Positions 47,078 through 55,556 of a stretch of 63,673 nucleotides of DNA are shown here, piece after piece (within the stretch, counting starts at the first letter, position 1; each line of letters begins with the position of its first letter). The notes under the pieces are model-generated. The model saw only the letters and a list, made by a program, of their open reading frames with translations. It ran no database searches and had not been told where the DNA came from. This stretch comes from Pseudomonadota bacterium. Lineage in GTDB: Bacteria; Pseudomonadota; Gammaproteobacteria; Burkholderiales; Rhodocyclaceae. The stretch covers positions 1 through 63,673 of the forward strand of contig JAFEFC010000009.1 of the NCBI GenBank assembly GCA_018240785.1. Reading direction: 5' to 3'. The translations under genes were made by a program, and so were the position numbers.

Positions 47078-47566
47078 TCAGCGCGCAAGCCCGATCAGCT
47101 CGTGCAGCGCATGCTCCACCGTCTGGCGGCGCACGGCCTCGCGGTCGCCGTCAAACTGCATCGTCACCGCCCGCGGCGGCAGCCCGCGCCGCGCCCAGGC
47201 GAGGCACACCATGCCCACCGGCTTCTGCGCGCTGCCGCCGGCCGGACCGGCGACGCCCGAGACCGCCACCGATACCTCGGCGCGGCTGCGCTCGAGGGCG
47301 CCGGACGCCATCTCGCACACCGTCGGCTCGCTGACCGCGCCATGTTGCGCGAGGGTTGCGGGAGACACGCCCAGCATCTCGATCTTGGCCTCGTTCGAGT
47401 AGGTGACGAAGCCGCGGTCGAACCAGCCGGAACTGCCGGCCGTCGCCGTCACCGCCTCGGCGATCCAGCCGCCGGTGCAGGACTCTGCGGTGGCGAGCAT
47501 CCAGCCGCGCGCGGCCAGCGCCTCGCCGAGCGCGACCGACAAGGTGTCGAGTGTGGGCGTCATCAT
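47078..47566 (-). CDS. CinA C-terminal family nicotinamide-nucleotide amidase (PncC-type)
   Basis: 162 residues, the stand-alone amidase form. LATAESCTGGWIAEAVTATAGSSGWFDRGFVTYSNEAK in outline near residues 24-61 holds the catalytic Ser/Lys/Thr cluster, and VAVSGVAGPAGGSAQKPVGMVCLAW near 100-124 is the second signature. It deamidates nicotinamide mononucleotide in NAD recycling. Its ATG overlaps the pgpA stop (TGATG). Confidence 0.9.
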   Translation of the reverse strand: MMTPTLDTLSVALGEALAARGWMLATAESCTGGWIAEAVTATAGSSGWFDRGFVTYSNEAKIEMLGVSPATLAQHGAVSEPTVCEMASGALERSRAEVSVAVSGVAGPAGGSAQKPVGMVCLAWARRGLPPRAVTMQFDGDREAVRRQTVEHALHELIGLAR

Positions 47567-48045
47567 CAGCGGAAGATCGACACGAGGACGGCGAGCGCGA
47601 GCAGCGTGTAGCCGGCGGCGACGAGGTCGTCGAACATCACGCCGAAGCCGCCCTTGAAGCTGCGGTCGGCCCAGCGCACCGGCGGCGGCTTGACGATGTC
47701 GAAGAAGCGGAACAGCGCCACCGCAATGCCCTGCCACAGCAGCGTCTTGGGGGCGAACACCAGCACCAGCCAGGTCGCGACCATCTCGTCCCACACGATG
47801 CCGCCGTGGTCCGGCACGCCGAGCGCGCGGCCGGTGCGGTCGGCTGCGAGGATGCCGGCGGCGAACAGGCTGGCGAGCAGGGCCAGGAACACGAATTCCG
47901 ACAGCGGCGTGCGGATCAGCGGATACAGCAGCCATGCCAGCAGCGTGCCCATGGTGCCGGGCGCCCACGGCGACAGGCCGGAGCCGAAACCGAGCGAGAT
48001 GAAATGAGCCGGATGGCTCAGCATGAAGCGGGAAGTGGGGCGCAT
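47566..48045 (-). CDS. pgpA: Phosphatidylglycerophosphatase A
   Basis: 159 residues with several membrane segments. GFGSGLSPWAPGTMGTL near residues 19-35 is the family's PGT motif, and VWDEMVATW and FRFFDIVKPPPVRWADRSFKGGFGVMFDD in outline give the conserved Asp/Glu residues. It dephosphorylates phosphatidylglycerol phosphate in the inner membrane. It is coupled to cinA downstream and follows thiL, a common gene pair. Confidence 0.93.
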   Translation of the reverse strand: MRPTSRFMLSHPAHFISLGFGSGLSPWAPGTMGTLLAWLLYPLIRTPLSEFVFLALLASLFAAGILAADRTGRALGVPDHGGIVWDEMVATWLVLVFAPKTLLWQGIAVALFRFFDIVKPPPVRWADRSFKGGFGVMFDDLVAAGYTLLALAVLVSIFR

Positions 48046-48083
48046 GGGCAGGATCGGGGCGGACGTTGGGGTGAGCGCTGCGC

Positions 48084-49040
48084 TCAGCCGAAGTGATCGT
48101 AGCCGGCGGCGGCGCCCGGGTGAAGGGTGCCATCCGATTCGCGCAGCAGCATGCCTGTGTCGTCGGTGAGGCAGCCGATGCGGTGCAGCGGCAGGGCGAG
48201 GCGGCGCCCCATCTCCTGGATCACTTCACGTTGCGCAGGCGGCGCAGAGAACAGCAGCTCGTAGTCGTCGCCGCCCGACAGCAGGCAGCGCCGCGCCAGG
48301 ATGGCGTCGGCGCCGGTGGCGAGCAAGGGGGCGAGGGGCAGCGCGGCGATGTCGACGATGGCGCCGACGCGCGAGCGCTCGAGGATGTGGCCGAGGTCGC
48401 CGAGCAGCCCGTCGGAAACGTCCAGCATCGCGCTCGCGACGCCGCGCAGCGCGAGGCCGAGCGCGACGCGGGGTTGCGGCCGGTGCAGGGCGTCGAGGCA
48501 GAGACGGCGGGCGTCGTCGTTCAGGCTCGCCTCGCCGCGCAGCGCGGCCAGCCCCAGCGAAGCCCGTCCGGGTTGGCCCGACACCCACAGATCGTCGCCT
48601 GCCCGGCCACCACCGCGGGTGATCGCCTGCCCGGCCGGCACTTCGCCGATGATGGTCACCGTCATGTTGAGCGGCCCGCGCGTGGTGTCGCCGCCGACGA
48701 GATCGACGCCGTAGGTCTGCGCGCAATCGAACAGGCCGCCGGCAAAGGCGGCGATCCAGGTCTCGTCGGCCGCCGGCAGCGCGATCGCCAGCAGCGCCCA
48801 GCGCGGTTCGGCACCCATCGCCGCGATGTCCGACACATTGACGGCGAGCGTCTTCCAGCCGAGCAGGGCAGGATCGGCGTCGGCGAAGAAGTGCGTGCCG
48901 GCGACCAGCATGTCGGTGGACACCGCCAGTTGCATGCCGGCGCGCGGCCGCATCAGGGCGGCATCGTCACCGACGGCGAGGTCGCAGTGCGTCGCCGCGC
49001 GGTCGAAGTGGCGCCGGATCAGGTCGAATTCGGAAGGCAT
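48084..49040 (-). CDS. thiL: Thiamine-monophosphate kinase
   Basis: 318 residues of the AIR synthase-like fold: DLAVGDDAALMRP near residues 19-31, VSTDMLVAGTHFF, WKTLAVNVSDIAAMGAEP, VGGDTTRGPLNMTVTIIG and ISDGLLGDLGHI-type metal motifs (LDVSDGLLGDLGHILE). It makes thiamine diphosphate. It precedes pgpA on the same strand with a 38-nt gap. Confidence 0.94.
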   Translation of the reverse strand: MPSEFDLIRRHFDRAATHCDLAVGDDAALMRPRAGMQLAVSTDMLVAGTHFFADADPALLGWKTLAVNVSDIAAMGAEPRWALLAIALPAADETWIAAFAGGLFDCAQTYGVDLVGGDTTRGPLNMTVTIIGEVPAGQAITRGGGRAGDDLWVSGQPGRASLGLAALRGEASLNDDARRLCLDALHRPQPRVALGLALRGVASAMLDVSDGLLGDLGHILERSRVGAIVDIAALPLAPLLATGADAILARRCLLSGGDDYELLFSAPPAQREVIQEMGRRLALPLHRIGCLTDDTGMLLRESDGTLHPGAAAGYDHFG

Positions 49041-49148
49041 GGCAGGCAGTCACGAGCGTGTGGGGCCGAAAGCTTACCGCAGAGTCCCGCTCGACGCCCG
49101 CGATCGCGGTCAGGCCCGCTGCCCTTGAACTGCGGGCCGGCCTGCGAT

Positions 49149-49688
49149 TCAGTCCCCGCGCCGGCCGATCAGTTTCGCCTTCAGCGCATCCCAGTCGACC
49201 GCGTCCAGCGTGTTCTTCACCAGCAGCCCCAGGTCGGTGTCGCCTTCCATGCGCAGGCGGCGGCTGAAGAACAGGGTGTCGGGATCTTCCTCGCGCAGCG
49301 CCAGCGCCAGGTAGTCGCGCGTGGTGGCCGAGATGATCAGGTCCGGGCGCACGCCGGCGACCGGCTTGACGCGGCGGAAGCCATTGTCGGTGAGGGTGAA
49401 GTCCAGCGTCAGGCCGGCGTCCAGCACGCGCATCTGCAGGTGGTGGCCGGTGAGCGGCGACAGCGTGTCGCGCGGCAGGATGCGGTCCAGCGCGAGGTTG
49501 AGCGCCAGCGTCAGCGCATGGGTGGGCGGCTGCTGCGGCAGGCGGGCGACCACGCTGGCGACCGGACGCGGCACGGTGAACGCGGGAATGCGGGCGTTCT
49601 GCAGGCGTTCGGCAACGCGCTTGCGCAGGCTGCCGGGCAGCAGGTCGGACAAGGCAGGCAGGCGGGGCAAGGCGGGCAGGGCAGGCAT
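49149..49688 (-). CDS. ubiT: UbiT, SCP2-domain factor for O2-independent ubiquinone synthesis
   Basis: 179 residues with an SCP2 lipid-binding domain (LTLALNLALDRILPR through YLALALREEDPDTLFFSRRLRMEGDTDLGL in outline). That last stretch is the UbiT signature. In Escherichia coli UbiT works with UbiU and UbiV in anaerobic ubiquinone synthesis. The ATG at 49688 follows GGAGAACGA; 17 nt separate it from ubiV. Gene order ubiU-ubiV-ubiT on one strand supports the call. Confidence 0.9.
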   Translation of the reverse strand: MPALPALPRLPALSDLLPGSLRKRVAERLQNARIPAFTVPRPVASVVARLPQQPPTHALTLALNLALDRILPRDTLSPLTGHHLQMRVLDAGLTLDFTLTDNGFRRVKPVAGVRPDLIISATTRDYLALALREEDPDTLFFSRRLRMEGDTDLGLLVKNTLDAVDWDALKAKLIGRRGD

Positions 49689-49705
49689 GTTCGTTCTCCA
49701 TTCCA

Positions 49706-50617
49706 TCAGGCGGCGACGTATTGCTCCACGCCGGCGCGGCCGTGCCAGAAGCCGTTGCACGGCGCTTCAACCATCATCGGGCGACAGTCGTCCAGCGCTT
49801 CGGCCGGGCTGCGAGCACCGGCGAGCGTGGCGCGGAACAGCTCGACGATGTCGCGCGTGTGCGTGCCTTGCGGGCTGATGCGCAGCAGCTCGGCCTTGCC
49901 CTGCACGCTGGCGAGGTCGCCGAGCAGGTTGTGCACCCGCGCCGACTGGGTCTGCACGCCGTTCAGCGTCAGGAAGGGCTCGCCTTCGCGCGTGCGCAGC
50001 GTGATGCCGTCGTTGATGGCGAGGCAGCGAAACTCGCAGGTGTCCTTCTGCAGGTTGAAGTGGCGCGCAGTGAAGCAGCGCGCCGAGTGCGCCAGCGGCA
50101 GCCGGCCGTAGGCGAACACTTCGGTCTCGATCGGCGCGGCGAGCGCGGCGCGCACCTCCGCCAGCGCAGCGCCGGAGATCTCGGGTGCCACCGCCCAGCG
50201 CGTCGCGCCGGCGTTGATCATCAGTTGCAGCGTCGTCGGGTTGAAGATGTTCAGCGTCGGTCCCGCCACCCAGCCGCGCACGCCGGCCTCGCCGAGCAGG
50301 CGCACCGCACCCATGTCGTTGGCCTCGACGCGGAACCCGGGCTCGCCGTCGGCGCACTGGCGCACGATGCGGCGCAGCGTCTTGAGATCGGATTCCGATT
50401 CCACCAGGCCCTGGCTGCTCATCACCACTTCCTTGCCAGCGGCGGCGAGCACCTTGCCGACTTCGAGCCAGTCTTCCAGTCGCAGCTCGTGGCGGCGCGA
50501 ACACACGGTTTCGCCCAGATACACGCTGTCGATGGGGCTGTCGGCGATGTCGGCGTAGAAGTCGAGCACGCTCTGGCGCGGCCAGTAGTAAAGCAGGGGG
50601 CCGAGGGCGAGTTTCAT
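49706..50617 (-). CDS. ubiV: UbiV, U32-family subunit of O2-independent ubiquinone hydroxylase
   Basis: 303 residues of the peptidase U32 family without protease function. Cys39, Cys181, Cys194 and Cys198 (ETVCSRR, ARCF, DTCEFRC) have the spacing that binds a [4Fe-4S] cluster in characterised UbiV. It forms a complex with UbiU that hydroxylates the ubiquinone ring without oxygen. It starts 45 nt after ubiU. Confidence 0.92.
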   Translation of the reverse strand: MKLALGPLLYYWPRQSVLDFYADIADSPIDSVYLGETVCSRRHELRLEDWLEVGKVLAAAGKEVVMSSQGLVESESDLKTLRRIVRQCADGEPGFRVEANDMGAVRLLGEAGVRGWVAGPTLNIFNPTTLQLMINAGATRWAVAPEISGAALAEVRAALAAPIETEVFAYGRLPLAHSARCFTARHFNLQKDTCEFRCLAINDGITLRTREGEPFLTLNGVQTQSARVHNLLGDLASVQGKAELLRISPQGTHTRDIVELFRATLAGARSPAEALDDCRPMMVEAPCNGFWHGRAGVEQYVAA

Positions 50618-50662
50618 GCGGAAGCTCTCAAAGGGAATTGAAGGGGCGCGGCCGGCGGGCGT

Positions 50663-51667
50663 TCATTTCCACGGCCGGTAGTAGGCGCCCAGCGTGTGGC
50701 TCTGGCCTTCCGAAACCTTGTTCAGCTCGGCCATCCAGCCCGGCGTCACCTGGAAGGCATCGGGCGCGGCCTGCAGCCTGTCGAGCGCAGCGCGCCACAC
50801 CCGGGTCACCTGGGCGACATAGGCGGGGCTGCGCTGGCGGCCTTCGATCTTGATCGCGCGGATGCCGATGCGCGCCAGCTCGGGCAGCAGCTCCAGCGTG
50901 TTGAGGCTGGTGGGCTCTTCCAGCGCGTAGTAGGTCTCGTCGTTGACCTCGAAGCGGCCCTTGCACAAGGTCGGATAGCCGGCGCGCTCGCCGTCGGCGA
51001 AGCGGTCGATCAGGATGCCGTTGAGGCGCGTCTCCATGCCGCGCGGCGTGTCTTCCCAGCGCACATGCTTGCCCGGCGAGCAGGCGCCGTTGCAATTGGG
51101 CGATTCGCCGGTGGCGTAGGCCGACAGCGCACAGCGCCCCTCGACCATCACGCACAGGCCGCCGAAGCCGAACACTTCGATCTCCACCGGCGTGTTGGCG
51201 ATGACCTGCTCGACCTGCGCCATCGACAGCACTCGCGGCAGCACCGCGCGCTGGATGCCGAAGCGCTCGCGGTAGAAGTTGATCGCCTCGTAGCTGGTGG
51301 CCGAGCCCTGCACCGACAGATGCAGGCGCAGTTGCGGATGGTTCTTCGCCGCGTAGGCCATCAGCCCGGGGTCGGCGAGGATCACCGCATCGACGCCGTA
51401 TTCTGCGGCGCGGTCGATGGCCGCCGTCCACGACGGCCAGTTCGCGGCCTGCGGATAGGTGTTGAGCGCCAGCAGCACCTTGCGCCCGCGCGCATGGGCG
51501 TAGGCGATGCCTTCGCGCACCTGCGCGGGGTCGAAGTTGAGGCCGCTGAAATTGCGCGCGTTGGTCGCGTCCTTGAAACCGAGATAGACGCAGTCGGCGC
51601 CGTGGTCCACGGCAGTCTTGAGGGCGGGCAGGCTACCCGCGGGGCAGACGAGTTCGATCCGGTGCAT
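50663..51667 (-). CDS. ubiU: UbiU, U32-family subunit of O2-independent ubiquinone hydroxylase
   Basis: 334 residues. MHRIELVCPAGSLPALKTAVDHGADCVYLG opens the U32 fold; Cys172, Cys179, Cys196 and Cys235 (GGLC, EGRC, NGAC, TLCKGRF) hold a [4Fe-4S] cluster as in characterised UbiU. The true start is the ATG at 51667; the longer in-frame opening reaches into the palindrome region and is rejected. It is the first gene of the ubiUVT block, with an FNR/ANR-type site 59 nt upstream. Confidence 0.92.
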   Translation of the reverse strand: MHRIELVCPAGSLPALKTAVDHGADCVYLGFKDATNARNFSGLNFDPAQVREGIAYAHARGRKVLLALNTYPQAANWPSWTAAIDRAAEYGVDAVILADPGLMAYAAKNHPQLRLHLSVQGSATSYEAINFYRERFGIQRAVLPRVLSMAQVEQVIANTPVEIEVFGFGGLCVMVEGRCALSAYATGESPNCNGACSPGKHVRWEDTPRGMETRLNGILIDRFADGERAGYPTLCKGRFEVNDETYYALEEPTSLNTLELLPELARIGIRAIKIEGRQRSPAYVAQVTRVWRAALDRLQAAPDAFQVTPGWMAELNKVSEGQSHTLGAYYRPWK

Positions 51668-51697
51668 GGCTTCCCGCCGCGTGCTGAGCAAACGGCA

Positions 51698-51703
51698 AGG
51701 ATA
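51698..51703 (-). promoter_or_regulatory. Candidate -10 element of the ubiU promoter
   Basis: TATCCT on the minus strand sits at the distance from the FNR-type palindrome expected if that site is centred near -41.5. This matches a class II activated promoter, which needs no good -35. Confidence 0.5.
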
Positions 51704-51725
51704 GTCAGGCGGCGCGGCGGGCGCT

Positions 51726-51739
51726 TTGACAGGTGTCAA
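51726..51739. promoter_or_regulatory. FNR/ANR-type binding site upstream of ubiU
   Basis: TTGACAGGTGTCAA matches the TTGAT-N4-ATCAA consensus except for one symmetrical change in each half-site. It is embedded in a longer perfect inverted repeat, GCTTTGACA/TGTCAAAGC with a 2-nt centre (51723-51742). It lies in the 97-nt gap between the sodium:solute symporter gene and ubiU, both on the minus strand. Confidence 0.65.
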
Positions 51740-51764
51740 AGCCAACCGCCTGCCGCGATGCGCC

Positions 51765-53225
51765 TCAGTGCCCCGGGTGCTCCGGCTGGATCTGCAGGTG
51801 GGCGGTGTGGCCGTGGCTCGGGCGGGCGAGCTTCTGCGGCAGCAGCGAGCCCAGCACCATCGCCGCGACCCCCGCCACCATGCCGGCGAAGTGCGGCGGC
51901 ACGTCCGCCTCGGGCGCCAGGATCTCGAGTACCACCCACGCCACCAGGCCGACGAAGATGGACGCCAGCGCGCCCTGGGTGGTGGCGCGCTTCCAGTACA
52001 GCCCGAAGGCGAGCGGCACGAAGGCGGTGGCGAGCGTCACCTTGTAGGCGTTCTCCACCATGCCATGGATGCTTTCGTCGGTGTGGGTGGCGTACCAGGT
52101 CACCAGCAGCGAGAAGCCGACTACCACGAAGCGCGTCAGCCACAGGAACTGGTGGTCGCTCATGCGGCGGAAGGTGCTGCGCAGGATGTTCTCCGAAAAC
52201 GTCACCGATGGCGCCAGCAGCGTGCCCGAGGCGGTGCTCATGATCGCCGACAGCAGCGCGCCGAAGAACATCACCTGCGCGAACAGTGGGGTGTGCTGCA
52301 GGATCAGCTGCGGCAGGATCTGCTGGCTGTCGCTCTGCTGGTACTTCGCGACGAGCTCCGGGTCGATCAGCGTGGCCGAATAGGCGATGAACAGCGGCAC
52401 GAAGGCGAACAGGAAATAGCCCGAGCCGCCCAGCAGCGTGCCGGTGACGGCGGTGCGCTCGTTGCGCGCCGAGTTCACGCGCTGGAACACGTCCTGCTGC
52501 GGAATCGAGCCGAAGCCCATGGTCAGGATGCCGGCCAGGAAGGCGACGATGTCCTTCGCGTCGAGCGCGGGCAGGAAGTTGAGCTTGCCGGCAGCGTTTG
52601 CGTGATTCACCACCGTGCCCACGCCGCCGGCCATGTCGCCGATCAGCCAGGCGATGTAGAAGAGGCCGATGATGATGATCGTCATCTGCATGAAGTCGGT
52701 CAGCGCCACCGACCACATGCCGCCAAACAGCGTATACACCAGCACGATGCCGGCGCCGATCAGCATGCCGGCGTTGTTCGAGATGGCGCCGTCGGACAGG
52801 ATGTTGAACACCAGCCCCAGCGCGGTGATCTGCGCCGACACCCAGCCGAGGTAGGAGATCACGATGGCGATCGAGCACAGCACCTCGACCGTGCGGCCGT
52901 AGCGGATGCGGTAGTAGTCGCCCAGCGTCAGCAGGTTCATGCGGTACAGCGGGCGGGCGAAGAACAGGCCGACCAGGATCAGGCACAGCGAGGCGCCGAA
53001 CGGGTCGGACCACAGCCCGCGCAGCCCCTTGTCGATGAAGGTGGCCGAGATGCCGAGCACGGTCTCGGAGCCGAACCAGGTGGCGAACACCGTCGCGGTG
53101 ACGATGTACAGCGGCAGGTGGCGGCCGGCAGCGACGTAGTCGGTGGAGTTCTTCACCCGCGTGGCCGCGTACAGGCCGACGCCGATGGAAACGAGGAGAT
53201 AGGCGATGACGAAGCCGATCAGCAT
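51765..53225 (-). CDS. Sodium:solute symporter family protein
   Basis: 486 residues with about 13 membrane segments. Family landmarks are AAGRHLPLYIVTATVFATWFGSETVLG in outline near residues 32-58, YRIRYGRTVEVLCSIAIVISYLGWVSAQ and IMSTASGTLLAPSVTFSENI. It imports an organic solute with sodium; the substrate is unknown (proline, pantothenate or acetate-type carriers are in the superfamily). The start at 53225 gives the family length; an upstream in-frame extension has no hydrophobic or family character. Confidence 0.9.
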   Translation of the reverse strand: MLIGFVIAYLLVSIGVGLYAATRVKNSTDYVAAGRHLPLYIVTATVFATWFGSETVLGISATFIDKGLRGLWSDPFGASLCLILVGLFFARPLYRMNLLTLGDYYRIRYGRTVEVLCSIAIVISYLGWVSAQITALGLVFNILSDGAISNNAGMLIGAGIVLVYTLFGGMWSVALTDFMQMTIIIIGLFYIAWLIGDMAGGVGTVVNHANAAGKLNFLPALDAKDIVAFLAGILTMGFGSIPQQDVFQRVNSARNERTAVTGTLLGGSGYFLFAFVPLFIAYSATLIDPELVAKYQQSDSQQILPQLILQHTPLFAQVMFFGALLSAIMSTASGTLLAPSVTFSENILRSTFRRMSDHQFLWLTRFVVVGFSLLVTWYATHTDESIHGMVENAYKVTLATAFVPLAFGLYWKRATTQGALASIFVGLVAWVVLEILAPEADVPPHFAGMVAGVAAMVLGSLLPQKLARPSHGHTAHLQIQPEHPGH

Positions 53226-53486
53226 GGCGCGGGCAGTCCTCGGGCAGGCGCAGGGCAAAAAGAGGGCGGCCTCTTTTGCCGCCCACCGGTTTCATGGCTG
53301 ATTTGTTGCACAGCCGCAAGGGCCGAATATTGCCGCATCGCGCGGCGCTGCGAAAGCTTTCCGGCACGCCCAAGCTGTTCAATGCGCAGGAAATTTCGCC
53401 GGCCTTCGTGCGCCCGTCGCGTGTCCTGCAGCGGCTGGCCGAAGGCGTGGCCGCAACTGCGTTGCGTGGCGCGAGCGGTCAGCGCT

Positions 53487-54125
53487 TCACTTCGACGCCG
53501 ACAGCCAGGACGGCAGACGCAGGTCGAGCGCTACGGACAGCAGGCGCGACCCCGTCGCGGTGGCGATGCCGATGAGGCTGGCGCTCTCCGGGCTCATGCC
53601 CAGCGAGTGCATGGCGAGAAAGGCGCCGCAGCCGGCCAGCGCACACAGCGTGTAGGGCTGATGGTCGCGATACACCTTCGGGATCTCGTTGCACAGCACG
53701 TCGCGCGACACACCGCCGACGACGGCCGTGATCGCCCCCATCAGGATGGCGACGAGCGGCGGCATGTCGGCGGCAGTGGCGATCGAGGTGCCGGAAATTG
53801 CGAACAGACCCATGCCGAAGGCATCGGCCAGTTCCATCAGCCAACTGCCCAGCTTGTGGCGCAGCGTCATCAGCCACAGTGGCGCCGACAGCACCAGCAG
53901 CAGCACGAGCCACAGATAGAGTTCATGCTGGATCCAGAACAGCGGCCGGCGGTCGAGCAGCACGTCGCGCACGGTGCCGCCGCCGAAGGCGCTGACGAAC
54001 GCGACTGAGAATACGCCGACGATGTCCATGCGCTTGCGGGTGGCTTCGAGCAGGCCGGACATCGCGAAGGCCAGGGTACCGCCAACTTCGATGGCGATGA
54101 ACAGGGCGGAGAGTTTGATTTGCAC
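53487..54125 (-). CDS. TRIC/YicG-type cation channel family membrane protein
   Basis: 212 residues from a GTG at 54125 (encoded as VQIKLSALFIAIEVGGTLAF); an ATG at 54176 would add 17 residues without family character. It has two repeated glycine-rich halves: FGGGTVRDVLLDRRPLFWI and VGGVSRDVLCNEIPKV, with seven membrane segments, as in the bacterial TRIC homologues that form trimeric potassium-type channels. Physiological role is unknown. The start is uncertain because neither site has a good ribosome site. Confidence 0.85.
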   Translation of the reverse strand: MQIKLSALFIAIEVGGTLAFAMSGLLEATRKRMDIVGVFSVAFVSAFGGGTVRDVLLDRRPLFWIQHELYLWLVLLLVLSAPLWLMTLRHKLGSWLMELADAFGMGLFAISGTSIATAADMPPLVAILMGAITAVVGGVSRDVLCNEIPKVYRDHQPYTLCALAGCGAFLAMHSLGMSPESASLIGIATATGSRLLSVALDLRLPSWLSASK

Positions 54126-54267
54126 TGTGCTGGAGGGGGCTGCAGTCGATTGATCGGTGGAAAACCGGCATCGCAATCGGCATCGGCGCCTGCGATGCCT
54201 CGCTGGAATGCCTGCGCGGCACCCTCCATTCCGGAGCGTGCCGCGACAGATGAACGAAGGGTGATGC

Positions 54268-55425
54268 TTATCTGAGGAAGTGCTCGGTCACGGCGACCCA
54301 GTAGGCGGCGCCGACGGGCAGGTTGCGGTCGTCGAAATCGTACTCCGGATGATGCACCATCGGGGTGTCGCCATTGCCGATGAAGCAGTAGGTTCCGGGC
54401 TTGTGCTGCGCATAGTAGGCGAAGTCCTCGCTGCCCATGAAGGTGGGGCCTGGCATCACCACCTGGTCTTCGCCGAGCAGGGCACGCGCGACGTCGGCGG
54501 CTTCGGCGGTCTGCTGCGGGTCGTTGACCAGCACCGCACCGGGCGCGCCCTCGCGGATCTCGTGGGTCACGCCGAACGACATCGCCTGCGCCGCGGTGAT
54601 CGCGCGCACCTTGTCGAGCACCAGCTTGCGGGTTTCGGGCGCGCTGCTGCGGATGCTCAGGCGCAGGGTCGCGGTCTGCGGGATGACGTTGCCCGCGTCG
54701 CCGGCGAGGAAGGCGCCGACCGACACCACCGCGGAATCCTTGGCCGCGACGTTGCGCGACACGATGGTCTGCAGCGCCATCACCAGCGAGGCACCGGCCA
54801 CCACCGGGTCGATGCTCTTCTCGGGCATCGAGCCGTGGCTGCCCTTGCCGGTCAGCACGATTTCCCAGTTATCCACTGCGGCCATGATCGGGCCGCCGGT
54901 GAAGTACAGCTTGCCGCGTTCCAGCGTCGGCATGTTGTGCATGCCGAACACCGCATCCATCGGAAAGCGCTCGAAGAGGCCGTCGCGGATCATCGCCGGC
55001 GCGCCGCCCATGATCTCCTCGGCGGGCTGGAAGATCAGGTGCACCGTGCCGTTGAAGTTGCGGGTGCGCGCCAGGTACTGCGCGGCGCCCAGCAGCATCG
55101 CGCTGTGGCCGTCGTGGCCGCAGGTGTGCGACTTGCCTTCGATCGTGCTCCTGTGGTCGGTGTCGTTGACCTCCTGGACGGCCAGCGCATCGGTGTCGGC
55201 GCGCAGGCCGATCGCCTTGGGGCCGTCGCCGGCGCGCAGCGTCGCCACCACGCCGGTCTTGCCGACGCCTTCGGTGACTTCGTAGCCCCAGCCGCGCAGC
55301 AGTCCGGCGATGTAGCTGGCCGTGTTGTGTTCGTCGAAGGCGATTTCCGGGTGGCGGTGCATGTGATGCCGCCACGCTTCGATTTTCGGCTGGTCTTCAG
55401 TCAGTGCGGTGAGCAGGGTGTTCAT
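54268..55425 (-). CDS. M20-family aminoacylase/hippurate hydrolase-like amidohydrolase
   Basis: 385 residues. Metal ligands and catalytic motifs are HMHRHPEIAFDEHNTA near residues 21-36, IGLRADTDALAV near 72-83, HTCGHDGHSAMLLG near 100-113, FQPAEEIMGGAPAM near 132-145 and the final MGSEDFAYYAQ. The family cleaves N-acyl amino acids. It is downstream of the MFS gene on the same strand (131-nt gap), hinting at a shared substrate. Confidence 0.92.
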   Translation of the reverse strand: MNTLLTALTEDQPKIEAWRHHMHRHPEIAFDEHNTASYIAGLLRGWGYEVTEGVGKTGVVATLRAGDGPKAIGLRADTDALAVQEVNDTDHRSTIEGKSHTCGHDGHSAMLLGAAQYLARTRNFNGTVHLIFQPAEEIMGGAPAMIRDGLFERFPMDAVFGMHNMPTLERGKLYFTGGPIMAAVDNWEIVLTGKGSHGSMPEKSIDPVVAGASLVMALQTIVSRNVAAKDSAVVSVGAFLAGDAGNVIPQTATLRLSIRSSAPETRKLVLDKVRAITAAQAMSFGVTHEIREGAPGAVLVNDPQQTAEAADVARALLGEDQVVMPGPTFMGSEDFAYYAQHKPGTYCFIGNGDTPMVHHPEYDFDDRNLPVGAAYWVAVTEHFLR

Positions 55426-55556
55426 GATCTTGAGTCCTCTGGAATCTGAAATCGGGGTGCGTTACGCCGGGCTCGTCTGCTGCGTCCCGCCAAGGAGGGG
55501 CCCCTGGCGGTGGCGACGTGAGTGCGGGCCGGGCGTCGAGTCTGTGGCCGGCGGTC

